A stretch of 26,359 nt of DNA. It comes from a virus. The number at the start of each line of letters is the position of its first letter. The stretch's first letter is position 1. The DNA lies in IMG/VR virus record IMGVR_UViG_3300027645_000004, positions 1 to 26,359 of that record. One strand, written 5' to 3'. A program made the position numbers and the translations under genes. Positions 19,002-26,359 of the stretch are shown in pieces. Under the pieces are notes generated by a model that was given only the letters and a program-made list of their open reading frames with translations, was not told the DNA's origin and ran no database searches.

Positions 19002-19627
19002 CCGATGCTCCCCTTCACCTTATGCCCCTCGCGCTCGAGCTGCTCGATCAGCGCGACCTGAGATGCCTCGTCCGGGCAATCGACGATCACCGCCCACGAG
19101 GACGGGACCTCCTGCCTGGGCGCGTCGCCCGCCTCGCCTGGTCCCCCGATCCCAAGCCCCTTCAATTCGCCCAGCGAGAAGCCGGTCAGGTCGAGGTCGA
19201 AGCCGTCGAGGCTGAGCTCGGCCAGCTCGCTCGTGAGGATCCCCTCATCCCATGAGGCATTGAGCGCCAGCTTGTTGTCGGCGATCACATAGGCGCGGCG
19301 CTGTTGCGGGCTCAGGTAGGAGGTGTCAATCGTCGGCACCTCCACCAGGCCCAGACGCCCCGCTGCCAGCACGCGGGCATGACCCGCAGTGATGGTCCCC
19401 TCCTCGTCGGCCAGCACCGGCACGGTGAACCCGAATTCCTTTATGCTCGCGGCGATCTGGTCTATTTGCCCGTCGCTGTGCAGCCGGCTGTTGCGCGGAA
19501 ACGGCTTCAACTCCGAAAGCAATCGCATGACGATCTGCGGCCGCCTGGTGATCAGCGGCGAGCCTGCTGGAGGTGGTGTGACTGCACCTCGACGACGGGC
19601 GCGCGGGCGTCGCGCGGTCGTCACCAT
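18998..19627 (-). CDS. ParB/Srx-domain phage protein
   Basis: 209 residues from ATG 19627. A GTG at 19645 would add six residues, and no strong ribosome-binding site decides between them. The ParB/Srx fold is clear: LSELKPFPRNSRLHSDGQID, IKEFGFTVPVLADE, AGHARVLAAGRLGL and VPTIDTSYLSPQQRRAYVIADN. The C-terminal end SSWAVIVDCPDEASQVALIE resembles a tail common in phage ParB-like proteins. It has no helix-turn-helix domain, so it is unlikely to bind parS. Related phage proteins are nucleases, NTPases or DNA-modification partners, often fused to or next to methylases. No methylase is encoded here. Confidence 0.85.
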   Translation of the reverse strand: MVTTARRPRARRRGAVTPPPAGSPLITRRPQIVMRLLSELKPFPRNSRLHSDGQIDQIAASIKEFGFTVPVLADEEGTITAGHARVLAAGRLGLVEVPTIDTSYLSPQQRRAYVIADNKLALNASWDEGILTSELAELSLDGFDLDLTGFSLGELKGLGIGGPGEAGDAPRQEVPSSWAVIVDCPDEASQVALIEQLEREGHKVKGSIG

Positions 19628-20017
19628 CGTGGGCGCCACCCGCACCCGGGCGGGTCAGCGCGGCTGGCCCCGGCCCGATCGCAGCGCGGTGAATTGGGTA
19701 CTCCGCACCCTGGCAAGACCCGTCTAGCAACCATCATCGCTGCGGTGTGGGGTCCTTTCCCGCCCTGATCCTATGGGGGCGCTTCGGTGGGCGGGTAATA
19801 GCATGAGTGAGAGATTTTCGACATTGTTTAATCGGCCCCTCGCTGGTAATCCCATGTCTTCGATCGGGCTGGCGTTGCATGGGGCGCAACTTATGCGGGT
19901 GGCGAAGACGCCCCCGCGACGATCTCAAGGGCGGGGTGTTTATTACACAGGCCCGTTGACGTGCGAATTCTTTAAGCGCACAAGCCAACATGGCAACGTC
20001 GCCTGGAATTGTTTTAT
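19628..20017. other. divergent non-coding region upstream of terminase genes
   Basis: 390 nt between the minus ParB operon and the plus packaging operon. No convincing gene is present. An 82-residue frame (19773-20021) overlaps the terminase start and has no ribosome-binding site. No promoter is good enough to call. In lambda-like phages with GpA-type terminases the cos site lies just upstream of the small subunit gene, so a packaging site here is possible but not recognisable from this sequence. Confidence 0.5.
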
Positions 20018-20584
20018 ATGAGTGAAATTCTCTCCAAATCCCAATACGCCGCGGCGCGCAACGTGACGCCCGGCGCTGTCACCAACTGGATTGCCCGAGG
20101 GAAACTCACCCGGCCCGCCTTGCGAAGCGACGGAAAGATCGACGCCAATCTCGCCGACAAGCAGCTCGGGCTCACCCTTGATCCGGTGCGCGCCGCCAGC
20201 GCCGGCGATCGCCCACGACAGCGACAGTCACCACCGGATGCCGGCACCGGTTGGTCTGACAACGACAAGGCCTCCCAGCAATTACTTCGAGCGCGCGCAG
20301 TCAAAGCCAGCGTCGAGGCCGAGCGCGCGCGTCGCGAGCTCAATGTCGAGCGCGGCAGATATGCGATCAGCAGCGACGTGACCGCCGTCTGGGCGAGGAC
20401 GCTCGGCGCCTTCCTGCAACGGGTCGAGGAAGGCTTCGCCGACCTGGCGACCGACATTGGTCTTGACCGGGAGCAGTTGACGGGGCTGCGCAAATACTGG
20501 CGGGCCCAGCGAGCGGGCGCGGCCGAAGATGCCCGGCAGATCGCGAAGGCGCTGCCAGAATTCGTCGCTGACGAGGCGGCATGA
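20018..20584 (+). CDS. terminase small subunit (Nu1-like)
   Basis: 188 residues from ATG 20018. A TTG three codons upstream is less likely. The N-terminus SEILSKSQYAAARNVTPGAV and TNWIARGKLTRPAL form a winged helix-turn-helix typical of Nu1-like small terminase subunits, which bind the packaging site. A helical, Arg-rich middle (residues about 90-120) and a C-terminal region that would bind the large subunit follow. It overlaps the large subunit gene by 4 nt. The N-terminal domain match and the neighbour make the call strong. Confidence 0.85.
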   Translation: MSEILSKSQYAAARNVTPGAVTNWIARGKLTRPALRSDGKIDANLADKQLGLTLDPVRAASAGDRPRQRQSPPDAGTGWSDNDKASQQLLRARAVKASVEAERARRELNVERGRYAISSDVTAVWARTLGAFLQRVEEGFADLATDIGLDREQLTGLRKYWRAQRAGAAEDARQIAKALPEFVADEAA

Positions 20585-22557
20585 GCGATCTTCCCGCCAA
20601 CGCCTTTCTCGCCAACCCCGAGCGGCTCGCGGCGGCGGTCGCCGGCGAGGTGTTCGAACCTCCTCCGCCGGTCGACATCAACGCCTGGGCCGAGCGCTAT
20701 CTTGTCGTCGGCAGCGAATCGCCGTTCCCCGGGAAATACAATCCGGCCCGGTGCCCGTTTTTCTACAGCGTCTTCGAGGCGCTCGGCCCCGAGGACCCTG
20801 CGCGGGTAATATCGGTGAAGGCTTCAGCGCAGACCGGCAAGACCTTCCTGGCGCAGGCCTTCATCGGCGCCTATGCCGATCTGGATCCCGGCGCCGCGCT
20901 CTATGTGCACCCGACCGAGGCGAACGCGATCCGGTTTGCGCGCATGAAGTGGCGACCATTGATCCGCAACACGCCGCGCCTCGGCGAAATCTTCGACCTG
21001 CGTCAGTCGAAAGAGGGCGGCAACAGCACTCTATTCCAGGAGCGGCGCGACGGCCGCGGATCGGTCCTTATCGGCGGCGCGAGCTCGGAAGCATCGCTCT
21101 CGATGGTCAGCGTCCCGCGCCAGGTGCAGGACGATCTGTCGAAATGGGAGAACAACACCGCCGGCGATCCCGAGGCGCAGGCCGACAGCCGTTCCAAGGC
21201 CTTTGCCGCGGCCAAAATCTTGAAGCTGGGGACCGCGCTCTTGGCGGGGACCTGCCGCATTACCCGCGCTTACGAGGCCGGGACCCAGAACCACTACCAT
21301 GTGCCGTGCCCGCACTGCGGCCACGAACACCCGCTCGACCCGGACAACTTCATCGCCGCGATCGATGCCGACCATCCTGAGCTCGCGCACTTCACATGCC
21401 CGGCCTGTGGCGAGGCGATCGAGGAGCGGCACCGTCGCGACATCGTGGCGCGTGGGTGCTGGGTGACGCACAACCCGGGGGCCTTCGATCAGAGCTTCAC
21501 GATCTGGGCGGCCTATGCGCCGTTCGAGAGCTGGGAACGGATCGCGCGCAGCTATCTCGCGGCGCTGGGGGACCCGGCCAGCGAACAGACCTGGTGGAAC
21601 GATACCGGCGGGCGCGCCTACGAACTCCCCGGCGAGGCGCCGCCGTGGGAGGAGCTCAAAAAGCGCGGCGACGCCGGCGGGCGTCTTCTCGGCCAGGTGC
21701 CGCATGGCGCATTGATCATGACGCTCGCGCTCGACTGCCAGGACGATTACGTCGACGGCGTCGTCACCGGATGGGGCAGCAACTTGCGGCGCTGGATCGT
21801 CGCCCGGGTCCGGGTCGAGGGGCATATCTCGATCCCCGAGACGCGCGCCGAATTGAACCGGTTGGTCGAGTTCGAGTGGCCGACGAGCTCGGGGGCTGGC
21901 CGCAAGGTCGACCTTACCGGGGTCGACGCGAACGCCTGGACCGACGACGTCCTCGATTGGGCGAAGGGCTTTCCGAAGACTCGCGTCATCATGCTGCGCG
22001 GCGTCCGCGGCGATGCTGCGCCGGCCCTTGCGATCGTGCGGCGCGAGCGGCGCAGCGATGGGCGCCTGGTCAAATACGCCGGCCGGTTCTTCAACGTCGG
22101 CGTCAACTCGCTCAAGGGCGGCCTCTACAAGTTCCTGCGCGAGGATCGCCCAGGTGCCCGCGGCTTTGTCGATTTTCCGGCCGGGCTGGACGATGATTTC
22201 TACGAGCAGCTGACCTCGGAGAAGCGGACGCCGACCACCAACCGGGCAGGCTTCACGGTGCACGCCTGGATCAAGCCGCGCGGCCAGCGCAACGAGCAGC
22301 TCGATGTCGCAGTCTACAGCCAGGCGCTCGCGACCAAGATCGGCTGGCGCGTGATGACGGATGAACATTGGGCCCGGCTCGCCGCCGCGCGCGAGGTCGA
22401 TGGCGCGACTTCCGACCAGGCCGCCCCCAATGAGTTCTGGGAGCGCGAGGCCGCGCCTGCCGATGCCGGCGAGGTCGTCGTACCGGTGCCGCCGGTCGTC
22501 GCTGCCGCCGCGGTGCGCCGCGTGATCCGCAGCAACTTCATGCAGAGGCGCTTCTGA
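20581..22557 (+). CDS. terminase large subunit, GpA family
   Basis: 658 residues, matching the length of lambda gpA (641). The ATPase domain has VKASAQTGKT (79-88) as the variant Walker A and a DINAWAERYLVVGSESPFPG N-terminal motif typical of Terminase_GpA proteins. A zinc-like CPHCGHEHPL and CPACGEAIEERH pair lies in the middle (about 240-290). The nuclease part starts near ALDCQDDYVDGVVTGWG. It cuts concatemers at the packaging site and drives DNA into the prohead. The gene overlaps both neighbours by 4 nt or less. Confidence 0.95.
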   Translation: MSDLPANAFLANPERLAAAVAGEVFEPPPPVDINAWAERYLVVGSESPFPGKYNPARCPFFYSVFEALGPEDPARVISVKASAQTGKTFLAQAFIGAYADLDPGAALYVHPTEANAIRFARMKWRPLIRNTPRLGEIFDLRQSKEGGNSTLFQERRDGRGSVLIGGASSEASLSMVSVPRQVQDDLSKWENNTAGDPEAQADSRSKAFAAAKILKLGTALLAGTCRITRAYEAGTQNHYHVPCPHCGHEHPLDPDNFIAAIDADHPELAHFTCPACGEAIEERHRRDIVARGCWVTHNPGAFDQSFTIWAAYAPFESWERIARSYLAALGDPASEQTWWNDTGGRAYELPGEAPPWEELKKRGDAGGRLLGQVPHGALIMTLALDCQDDYVDGVVTGWGSNLRRWIVARVRVEGHISIPETRAELNRLVEFEWPTSSGAGRKVDLTGVDANAWTDDVLDWAKGFPKTRVIMLRGVRGDAAPALAIVRRERRSDGRLVKYAGRFFNVGVNSLKGGLYKFLREDRPGARGFVDFPAGLDDDFYEQLTSEKRTPTTNRAGFTVHAWIKPRGQRNEQLDVAVYSQALATKIGWRVMTDEHWARLAAAREVDGATSDQAAPNEFWEREAAPADAGEVVVPVPPVVAAAAVRRVIRSNFMQRRF

Positions 22558-22784
22558 TGGCAACCTACAGCCTGGCCCAGCGCGACGCCCTGGCGAACGC
22601 CCTGGCGAACGGATACCTGCGGGTGTCGCACGAGGGGCGCAGCGTCGAGTATCGCTCGCTGGCCGATGTCGAGCGGGCGCTGGCGATCGTCGAGGCGGGG
22701 CTCATCAATCAGGGGCTCGTCGCCGCTCCGGTACCGGGCCCGGTTCGACGTCTCCGTGTCGTCACCAGGAAGGGGTTACACTGA
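22557..22784 (+). CDS. gpW-like head-tail joining protein
   Basis: 75 residues between the large terminase and the portal, the same place as gene W in lambda. The sequence SLAQRDALANALANGYLRVS, then RSVEYRSLADVERALAIVEA, follows the gpW pattern of helix, beta hairpin and helix. gpW stabilises filled heads and joins the tail connector. The gene overlaps neighbours by 1 nt at each end. The short length matches the family (68 residues in lambda). Confidence 0.85.
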   Translation: MATYSLAQRDALANALANGYLRVSHEGRSVEYRSLADVERALAIVEAGLINQGLVAAPVPGPVRRLRVVTRKGLH

Positions 22785-24571
22785 TGCGCAGCCAACGTCC
22801 CGCGCGACATCTCCCCAACCAGGTGCGCAGCGGCGGGTTGCGCGCGCGCCTGGCGCAGGCGCTCACCGGCCTCGCCAACGCGGTGCAGCGGGTCGACGGC
22901 GGCGATGCCGACGGGGCGAGCGGCCAGGGGCCGGCCTATGGCGAGCGCACCAATCCGAGTTACGAGGGCGCCTCGATGGCGCGCCGGCTGTCGCCTTGGC
23001 GGCCGAACCGTACACATATCAACACCGCGCTCGCCGGCGAGGGGCCGCTGCTGCGGGCCCGCACGCGCGCACTGGTCGCCAACGCGCCGCTCGCGTCGAG
23101 CCTTTCGGAAACCTTCGTCTCCTACGCGACGGGGCCGGGGATCAAGCCCTCGTCCCTGATCGAGAACGCCGATCAAAAGAAGGCGGTTCAGCAGGCCTGG
23201 CGCGACTGGACGGACGAAGCGGACGCCGACGGGCTGACCGATTTCTACGGGCTGCAATCGCTGGCCGCGCGCGCGCTGTTCGACGCCGGCGAGGTCTTTA
23301 TTCGGATACGGCCGCGCTTCGTGTCGGACGGTCTATCGGTGCCGCTGCAACTGCAGATCATCGAAAGCGAGCAGCTCGACAGCGCCTACACGCTGACCGC
23401 CTCCAACGGCAACGTGATCAGGAGCGGGATCGAGTTCGATGCGATCGGCCGCCGGGTCGCCTATCACTTCTGGCAGGTGCACCCCGGCGACTCGACCATT
23501 TGGGTCGGCCAGGGCGTCAGGACGAGAGTGCCGGCCTCAAGCGTGCTGCACATCTACAAGCCGCTTCGCCCGGGTCAGATCCGCGGGCGTCCCTGGCTGA
23601 CCTCGGTCATGGTCAAGCTCTACGATCTGGATCAGTACGACGACGCCGAGCTGTCGCGCAAAAAGGGCGCGGCGATGTTCATGGCCTTCCTGACCAAGGG
23701 GGTCAACGCCGATGCGGCGAGCTTGGTCGAGGGAGCGGATGCGCCTGACGACAACGGCACCGCCGACCTGATGATGGAGCCGTCGGTGATGAATATCCTG
23801 CCGGACGGCGTCGACGTGAAATTCAACACGCCGGCCGATGTCGGGCCGAATTATGCGGCCTTCCAGGACCGCAACCTCTACACGGCCGTTTCGGCGGCTG
23901 GCGGCCTGCCCTATCACGCCGTCACCGGCGATGTGAGCAAGGCGAATTATTCTTCGCTGCGAGCCTCGCTCGTCGAGGTCAAGCGCCGCATCGAGCAGTT
24001 CCAGCACGAGACGCTGGTCTACCAGATGTGCCGCCCGGTCTGGTGCGCCTGGCTGCCGCAGGCGGTGCTCGCCGGCGCGATCACCCTGCCGGGCTTCGCC
24101 AATCAGAAGCTCCAGGCCGGCTACATGCGCGTCAAATGGATCCCGCCGAAATGGGATTGGGTCGATCCCTTGAAGGACGTGCACGCCGAAAAGGTCGCGG
24201 TCGACGCCGGCTTCCAGTCGCGCTCCGATGTCATCGAAAGCCGCGGCGAGGACCCGGAGGAAACCGATGCGCGGATCGCGGCCGACCACAAGCGCGAGGA
24301 GCGCCTCGGCCTCTTTTTCCCGGTCGGGTTCTCCAAGTCGCCAGATCCGCTTCAGCCGGGGTCGGACCTTCAGAACGCCGGCGACGCGCCGCCCGCCGAC
24401 ACGCCCCCAGGCGAGCCCGCGCGCGCTGCTAAACCGGCGGCCGAGGCGCAGCCCTATGCCATCACGATCAACATGCCCGGCAAGCGCGGCGAGCGCACGA
24501 TCGTCACCAAACACGACGCGCAGGGCCGCATCCTTGAATTTGAGCGCCACGAGGTCGACGAGGCGGTGTAA
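22784..24571 (+). CDS. portal protein, lambda gpB family
   Basis: 595 residues. A basic N-terminus is followed by NPSYEGASMARRLSPW, ARTRALVANAPLASSLSETF, LAARALFDAGEVFIRIRP, LQIIESEQLDS, SGIEFDAIGRRVAYHFW, VLHIYKPLRPGQIRGRPWL and DLDQYDDAELSRKKGAAMF, which are hallmarks of the lambda-type portal. It forms the dodecameric channel for DNA packaging and exit. The last 90 residues are charged and Pro/Ala-rich, as is usual. The frame begins at ATG 22784. No scaffold or protease gene follows. Confidence 0.93.
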   Translation: MRSQRPARHLPNQVRSGGLRARLAQALTGLANAVQRVDGGDADGASGQGPAYGERTNPSYEGASMARRLSPWRPNRTHINTALAGEGPLLRARTRALVANAPLASSLSETFVSYATGPGIKPSSLIENADQKKAVQQAWRDWTDEADADGLTDFYGLQSLAARALFDAGEVFIRIRPRFVSDGLSVPLQLQIIESEQLDSAYTLTASNGNVIRSGIEFDAIGRRVAYHFWQVHPGDSTIWVGQGVRTRVPASSVLHIYKPLRPGQIRGRPWLTSVMVKLYDLDQYDDAELSRKKGAAMFMAFLTKGVNADAASLVEGADAPDDNGTADLMMEPSVMNILPDGVDVKFNTPADVGPNYAAFQDRNLYTAVSAAGGLPYHAVTGDVSKANYSSLRASLVEVKRRIEQFQHETLVYQMCRPVWCAWLPQAVLAGAITLPGFANQKLQAGYMRVKWIPPKWDWVDPLKDVHAEKVAVDAGFQSRSDVIESRGEDPEETDARIAADHKREERLGLFFPVGFSKSPDPLQPGSDLQNAGDAPPADTPPGEPARAAKPAAEAQPYAITINMPGKRGERTIVTKHDAQGRILEFERHEVDEAV

Positions 24572-24981
24572 TGGCGAGCCTGATATTCGATTCCGCGCTC
24601 GACGACCTGGCCCGCGGTCAGATCAACTTCGAGGATGATGTCTTCGCTGTTCTCCTCGTGGGGCTCGGCTATTCCGCCGACAAGGCGGCTCACACCCGAC
24701 GATCCGACATCACGGACGAGGTGACCGGGGCAGGCTATGCCGCCGCGCTCGCCGAGGTGGACGTCGTCAAGGATCTCGGGTTCGACCGGATAGACATCAC
24801 GCTCGGCGCGGCGAATTGGCCGCTCTCGACGATCTCCGCTGCCGGTGCGGTCTACTTCAAGTCTCGAGGCGGGGCTGCCGACGACGACGAGCTGATCGCC
24901 TTCATCGATTTCGACTTGGTCGTGGTTTCGACCAACGGGCCCTTCACCTTGTCAGCCTCGACATTGAGGCTGCAAAACTAG
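24571..24981 (+). CDS. phage structural-region protein of unknown function
   Basis: 136 residues with a 1-nt overlap on the portal. LIFDSALDDLARGQINFEDD, then VTGAGYAAALAEVDVVKDL, IDITLGAANWPLSTI and YFKSRGGAADDDELIAFIDF look like a family of small phage proteins often found among head and tail genes. It is beta-rich and compact. The position just after the portal suggests a head-decoration or tail-associated part, but I cannot assign a role. Confidence 0.78.
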   Translation: MASLIFDSALDDLARGQINFEDDVFAVLLVGLGYSADKAAHTRRSDITDEVTGAGYAAALAEVDVVKDLGFDRIDITLGAANWPLSTISAAGAVYFKSRGGAADDDELIAFIDFDLVVVSTNGPFTLSASTLRLQN

Positions 24982-24991
24982 GAGGCGATAA

Positions 24992-25432
24992 ATGGCCGGC
25001 AAGAGTTCAGCTTGGGAAAATGCGCTGTTGCTGTTGCTGTTCAACAACATTGCAGCCGCGAACATCGGGAATGTTGGCGGTCTTTTACCGAGCTCCGTCG
25101 CGGGCAGCCTCTATCTGTCGCTGCATACCGCCGACCCTGGCCCAGCGGGCAACCAGACCACCAGCGAGGCGACCTATACCGGGTATGCGCGCGTCGCGAT
25201 CGCGCGCTCGTCGGCCGGCTTCACCGTTTCCGGCAACAGCGTGTCGCCTACGGCCAACTGCGACTTCCCGATCGGCACCGCCGGCAGTGGCACGGTGACG
25301 CATTTCGGAGTCGGCACGGCGGCGAGCGGCGCCGGCGAGCTGCTGTATAGCGGAACGGTCACGCCGAACATCGTCACCGGAAACGGGATTACGCCAAGAC
25401 TTACCACGGCCAGTGCGATCACCGAGGCCTGA
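24992..25432 (+). CDS. phage tail/fibre-like structural protein
   Basis: 146 residues from ATG 24992, with a strong AGGAGG ribosome-binding site. LLLLLFNNIAAANIGN, then LYLSLHTADPGPAGNQTTSE and TYTGYARVAIARSSAGFTVS, is the signature of a common phage structural family with the invariant LSLHTADP motif. The rest is Gly/Ser/Thr-rich and beta-structured, ending VTPNIVTGNGITPRLTT. It is probably a virion surface or fibre-associated protein. The name in databases varies. Confidence 0.78.
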   Translation: MAGKSSAWENALLLLLFNNIAAANIGNVGGLLPSSVAGSLYLSLHTADPGPAGNQTTSEATYTGYARVAIARSSAGFTVSGNSVSPTANCDFPIGTAGSGTVTHFGVGTAASGAGELLYSGTVTPNIVTGNGITPRLTTASAITEA

Positions 25433-25456
25433 TCCACCAAACAACGGGAGGCTTAA

Positions 25457-26242
25457 ATGGCTGACGAACGGATTTCCGATCTCATCCCGGCCACGCTGCC
25501 GGTGAATTCGGCAAGCTTGATCGAGCTGTCATTGCCGGCGGGAGGCGGTTCGCGCTCTGCGCCGCTTTCCGCGTTGCCGCTGCATAGCGAGATCACGGAC
25601 GGCGTATCTGTTTTGGCGGCAACGTCGGCCGTTGCGGGCGTTCCTGCCATAGGCTCCGGATTTGAACTTGTGGGTGTGGGTGCAGGAGGAGGGGCTCTTG
25701 GACTTGGCGTAGCGGCTGGCTTTACTGGGGGAGCGTCGCTTTGTCTCGAGGCGTATCAGCCTTCGATCACCGAAGGATATGAGGCATCTGTTGATTTATT
25801 CGGGTCTCGCGGCGTGGCGGGAGCGCCTACAGCAGTCAAAACCGGGGATTTTATCGGTAGCGTGGTTTGGATGGCGCACATCGGAGTTCCCGCTGATGTT
25901 GGCGACTATCGTACCTGCGCCTACGACTACGTGGTTATGGAGGAAGACGCTGACGGCACTCATACGGGCGTGTCTCGTCACATGCAAACCCGAGCCACGG
26001 TTACGGAGTCTCTGCTCGACCGCATCGTCTTTGACAGCCTGGGGCACACAAATATCGAGAATGGCGTCCTGATCACTGAGGAGTACACCGTTGCTACGCT
26101 GCCGACAGCGAGTGCGGCAGTGAAGGGCGGTCGAGCCCACGTCACGGATGCGCTTGGTCCGGCGTTCCTGGCCCCCGTCGTCGGGGGCGGTGCCGTCGTA
26201 TGCCCGGTGTTCTGCGATGGTGCGGCCTGGGTTTGCGGATAG
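25457..26242 (+). CDS. tail fibre-like/receptor-region structural protein
   Basis: 261 residues from ATG 25457 after GGGAGG. The N-terminal 60 residues (ADERISDLIPATLPVNSASL) resemble attachment segments that precede fibre domains. The C-terminus TVATLPTASAAVKGGRAHVT, then GGGAVVCPVFCDGAAWVCG, matches the closing motif of many phage fibre and spike proteins. The middle is Gly-rich and lower in GC than neighbours, which suggests exchange of this module, as expected for receptor-facing parts. The receptor is unknown. Confidence 0.75.
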   Translation: MADERISDLIPATLPVNSASLIELSLPAGGGSRSAPLSALPLHSEITDGVSVLAATSAVAGVPAIGSGFELVGVGAGGGALGLGVAAGFTGGASLCLEAYQPSITEGYEASVDLFGSRGVAGAPTAVKTGDFIGSVVWMAHIGVPADVGDYRTCAYDYVVMEEDADGTHTGVSRHMQTRATVTESLLDRIVFDSLGHTNIENGVLITEEYTVATLPTASAAVKGGRAHVTDALGPAFLAPVVGGGAVVCPVFCDGAAWVCG

Positions 26243-26254
26243 TCTAGCGGCGCC

Positions 26255-26359
26255 ATGGCTTCGGTCGGTAGCAGTCACGGCTTATCGACCGTCCTCGCGA
26301 CCGGCAGCTCGGCCGCGGCTGCCGCCGGCGCCTCGGCCGGCACCGCGACGGCCTCAGCC
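26255..26359 (+). CDS. Ala/Gly/Ser-rich structural protein, N-terminal part
   Basis: Starting at ATG 26255, 35 codons run open to the window edge, beginning MASVGSSHGLSTVLATGSSA and continuing in Ala/Gly/Thr-rich sequence. The composition resembles the N-termini of some phage tail proteins that carry short Ala/Gly repeats. There is no strong ribosome-binding site (CGGCGCC precedes). Without the rest of the gene the function cannot be named. Confidence 0.5.
   Translation, partial: MASVGSSHGLSTVLATGSSAAAAAGASAGTATASA

Noticed and set aside
5692-19895. GTTGC-N7-GCAAC inverted repeats upstream of ssb and upstream of the terminase
   Set aside because: A ten-base spaced dyad is expected many times by chance in 26 kb, so two copies at promoters are not convincing.
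19773-20021. 82-codon plus frame upstream of the small terminase
   Set aside because: No ribosome-binding site, unusual composition and overlap with the terminase start.
21031-22563. Minus-strand frame of 510 codons opposite the large terminase
   Set aside because: It is the complement of a well-supported terminase gene, and no protein family is recognisable in it.

Overview
The window is part of a tailed double-stranded DNA phage or prophage. The likely host is a high-GC alphaproteobacterium. This is inferred from the strong GC bias at third codon positions, the gene families and the chained ATGA/GTGA gene junctions. It has a GpA-type large terminase, a gpW-like joining protein and a lambda-type portal in lambda order, plus its own primase, RepA-like helicase, SSB and RuvC-like resolvase. 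No integrase, repressor/attachment locus, tRNA, rRNA, CRISPR array or insertion sequence was seen.

Layout. (1) 1-5167, plus strand: the tail of an AT-hook protein, a small DNA-metabolism-associated protein, an HNH endonuclease wedged into the start of a RuvC-like resolvase gene, a CHC2/Toprim primase, a RepA-like helicase, a second HNH protein and a 55-residue basic protein. (2) 5168-5725: non-coding, with a parS-like palindrome, DnaA-box-like words and a direct repeat. It sits between the helicase block and ssb and may be a replication origin or segregation site. (3) 5726-10652, plus strand: ssb followed by about 14 mostly small genes, nearly all joined by 4-nt overlaps. They include an HNH protein, a zinc ribbon, a YkgJ-like cysteine-cluster protein, a papain-like C1 peptidase, a lipobox protein and a DnaJ-like zinc-finger protein. 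(4) 10637-11686, minus strand: a four-gene operon with a DUF7694-type protein and a 33-residue membrane peptide. (5) 11687-12693: about 1 kb of divergent, structured non-coding DNA. (6) 12694-16928, plus strand: a MoxR-type AAA+ ATPase, a DUF3150-like protein, a metallopeptidase-like/VWA protein, an 89-residue protein, an XRE regulator and an ASCH-like protein. It ends at a clear intrinsic terminator. (7) 17175-19627, minus strand: ParB/Srx-like protein, HNH-like protein, an ABC ATPase fused to a GNAT-like domain, and a possible small gene. (8) 20018 to the end, plus strand: packaging and virion genes, running off the edge.

The most striking signal is in region 6. Unlike the rest of the window, its first five genes do not abut. 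Four are preceded by an individual structured leader ending in an AAACAGGA-type ribosome-binding box (12641-12693, 13668-13731, 14612-14714, 15873-15971), and a fifth hairpin (16223-16257) follows the 89-residue gene. Two leaders (14612-14714 and 15873-15971) are diverged copies of each other in which stem sequences changed but pairing was kept. Three hairpins share a CTGAAA loop. This suggests an RNA-level control system for a phage MoxR/VWA machine. The second strong signal is the HNH insertion at 685-1284, which duplicated and recoded the resolvase's first codons.
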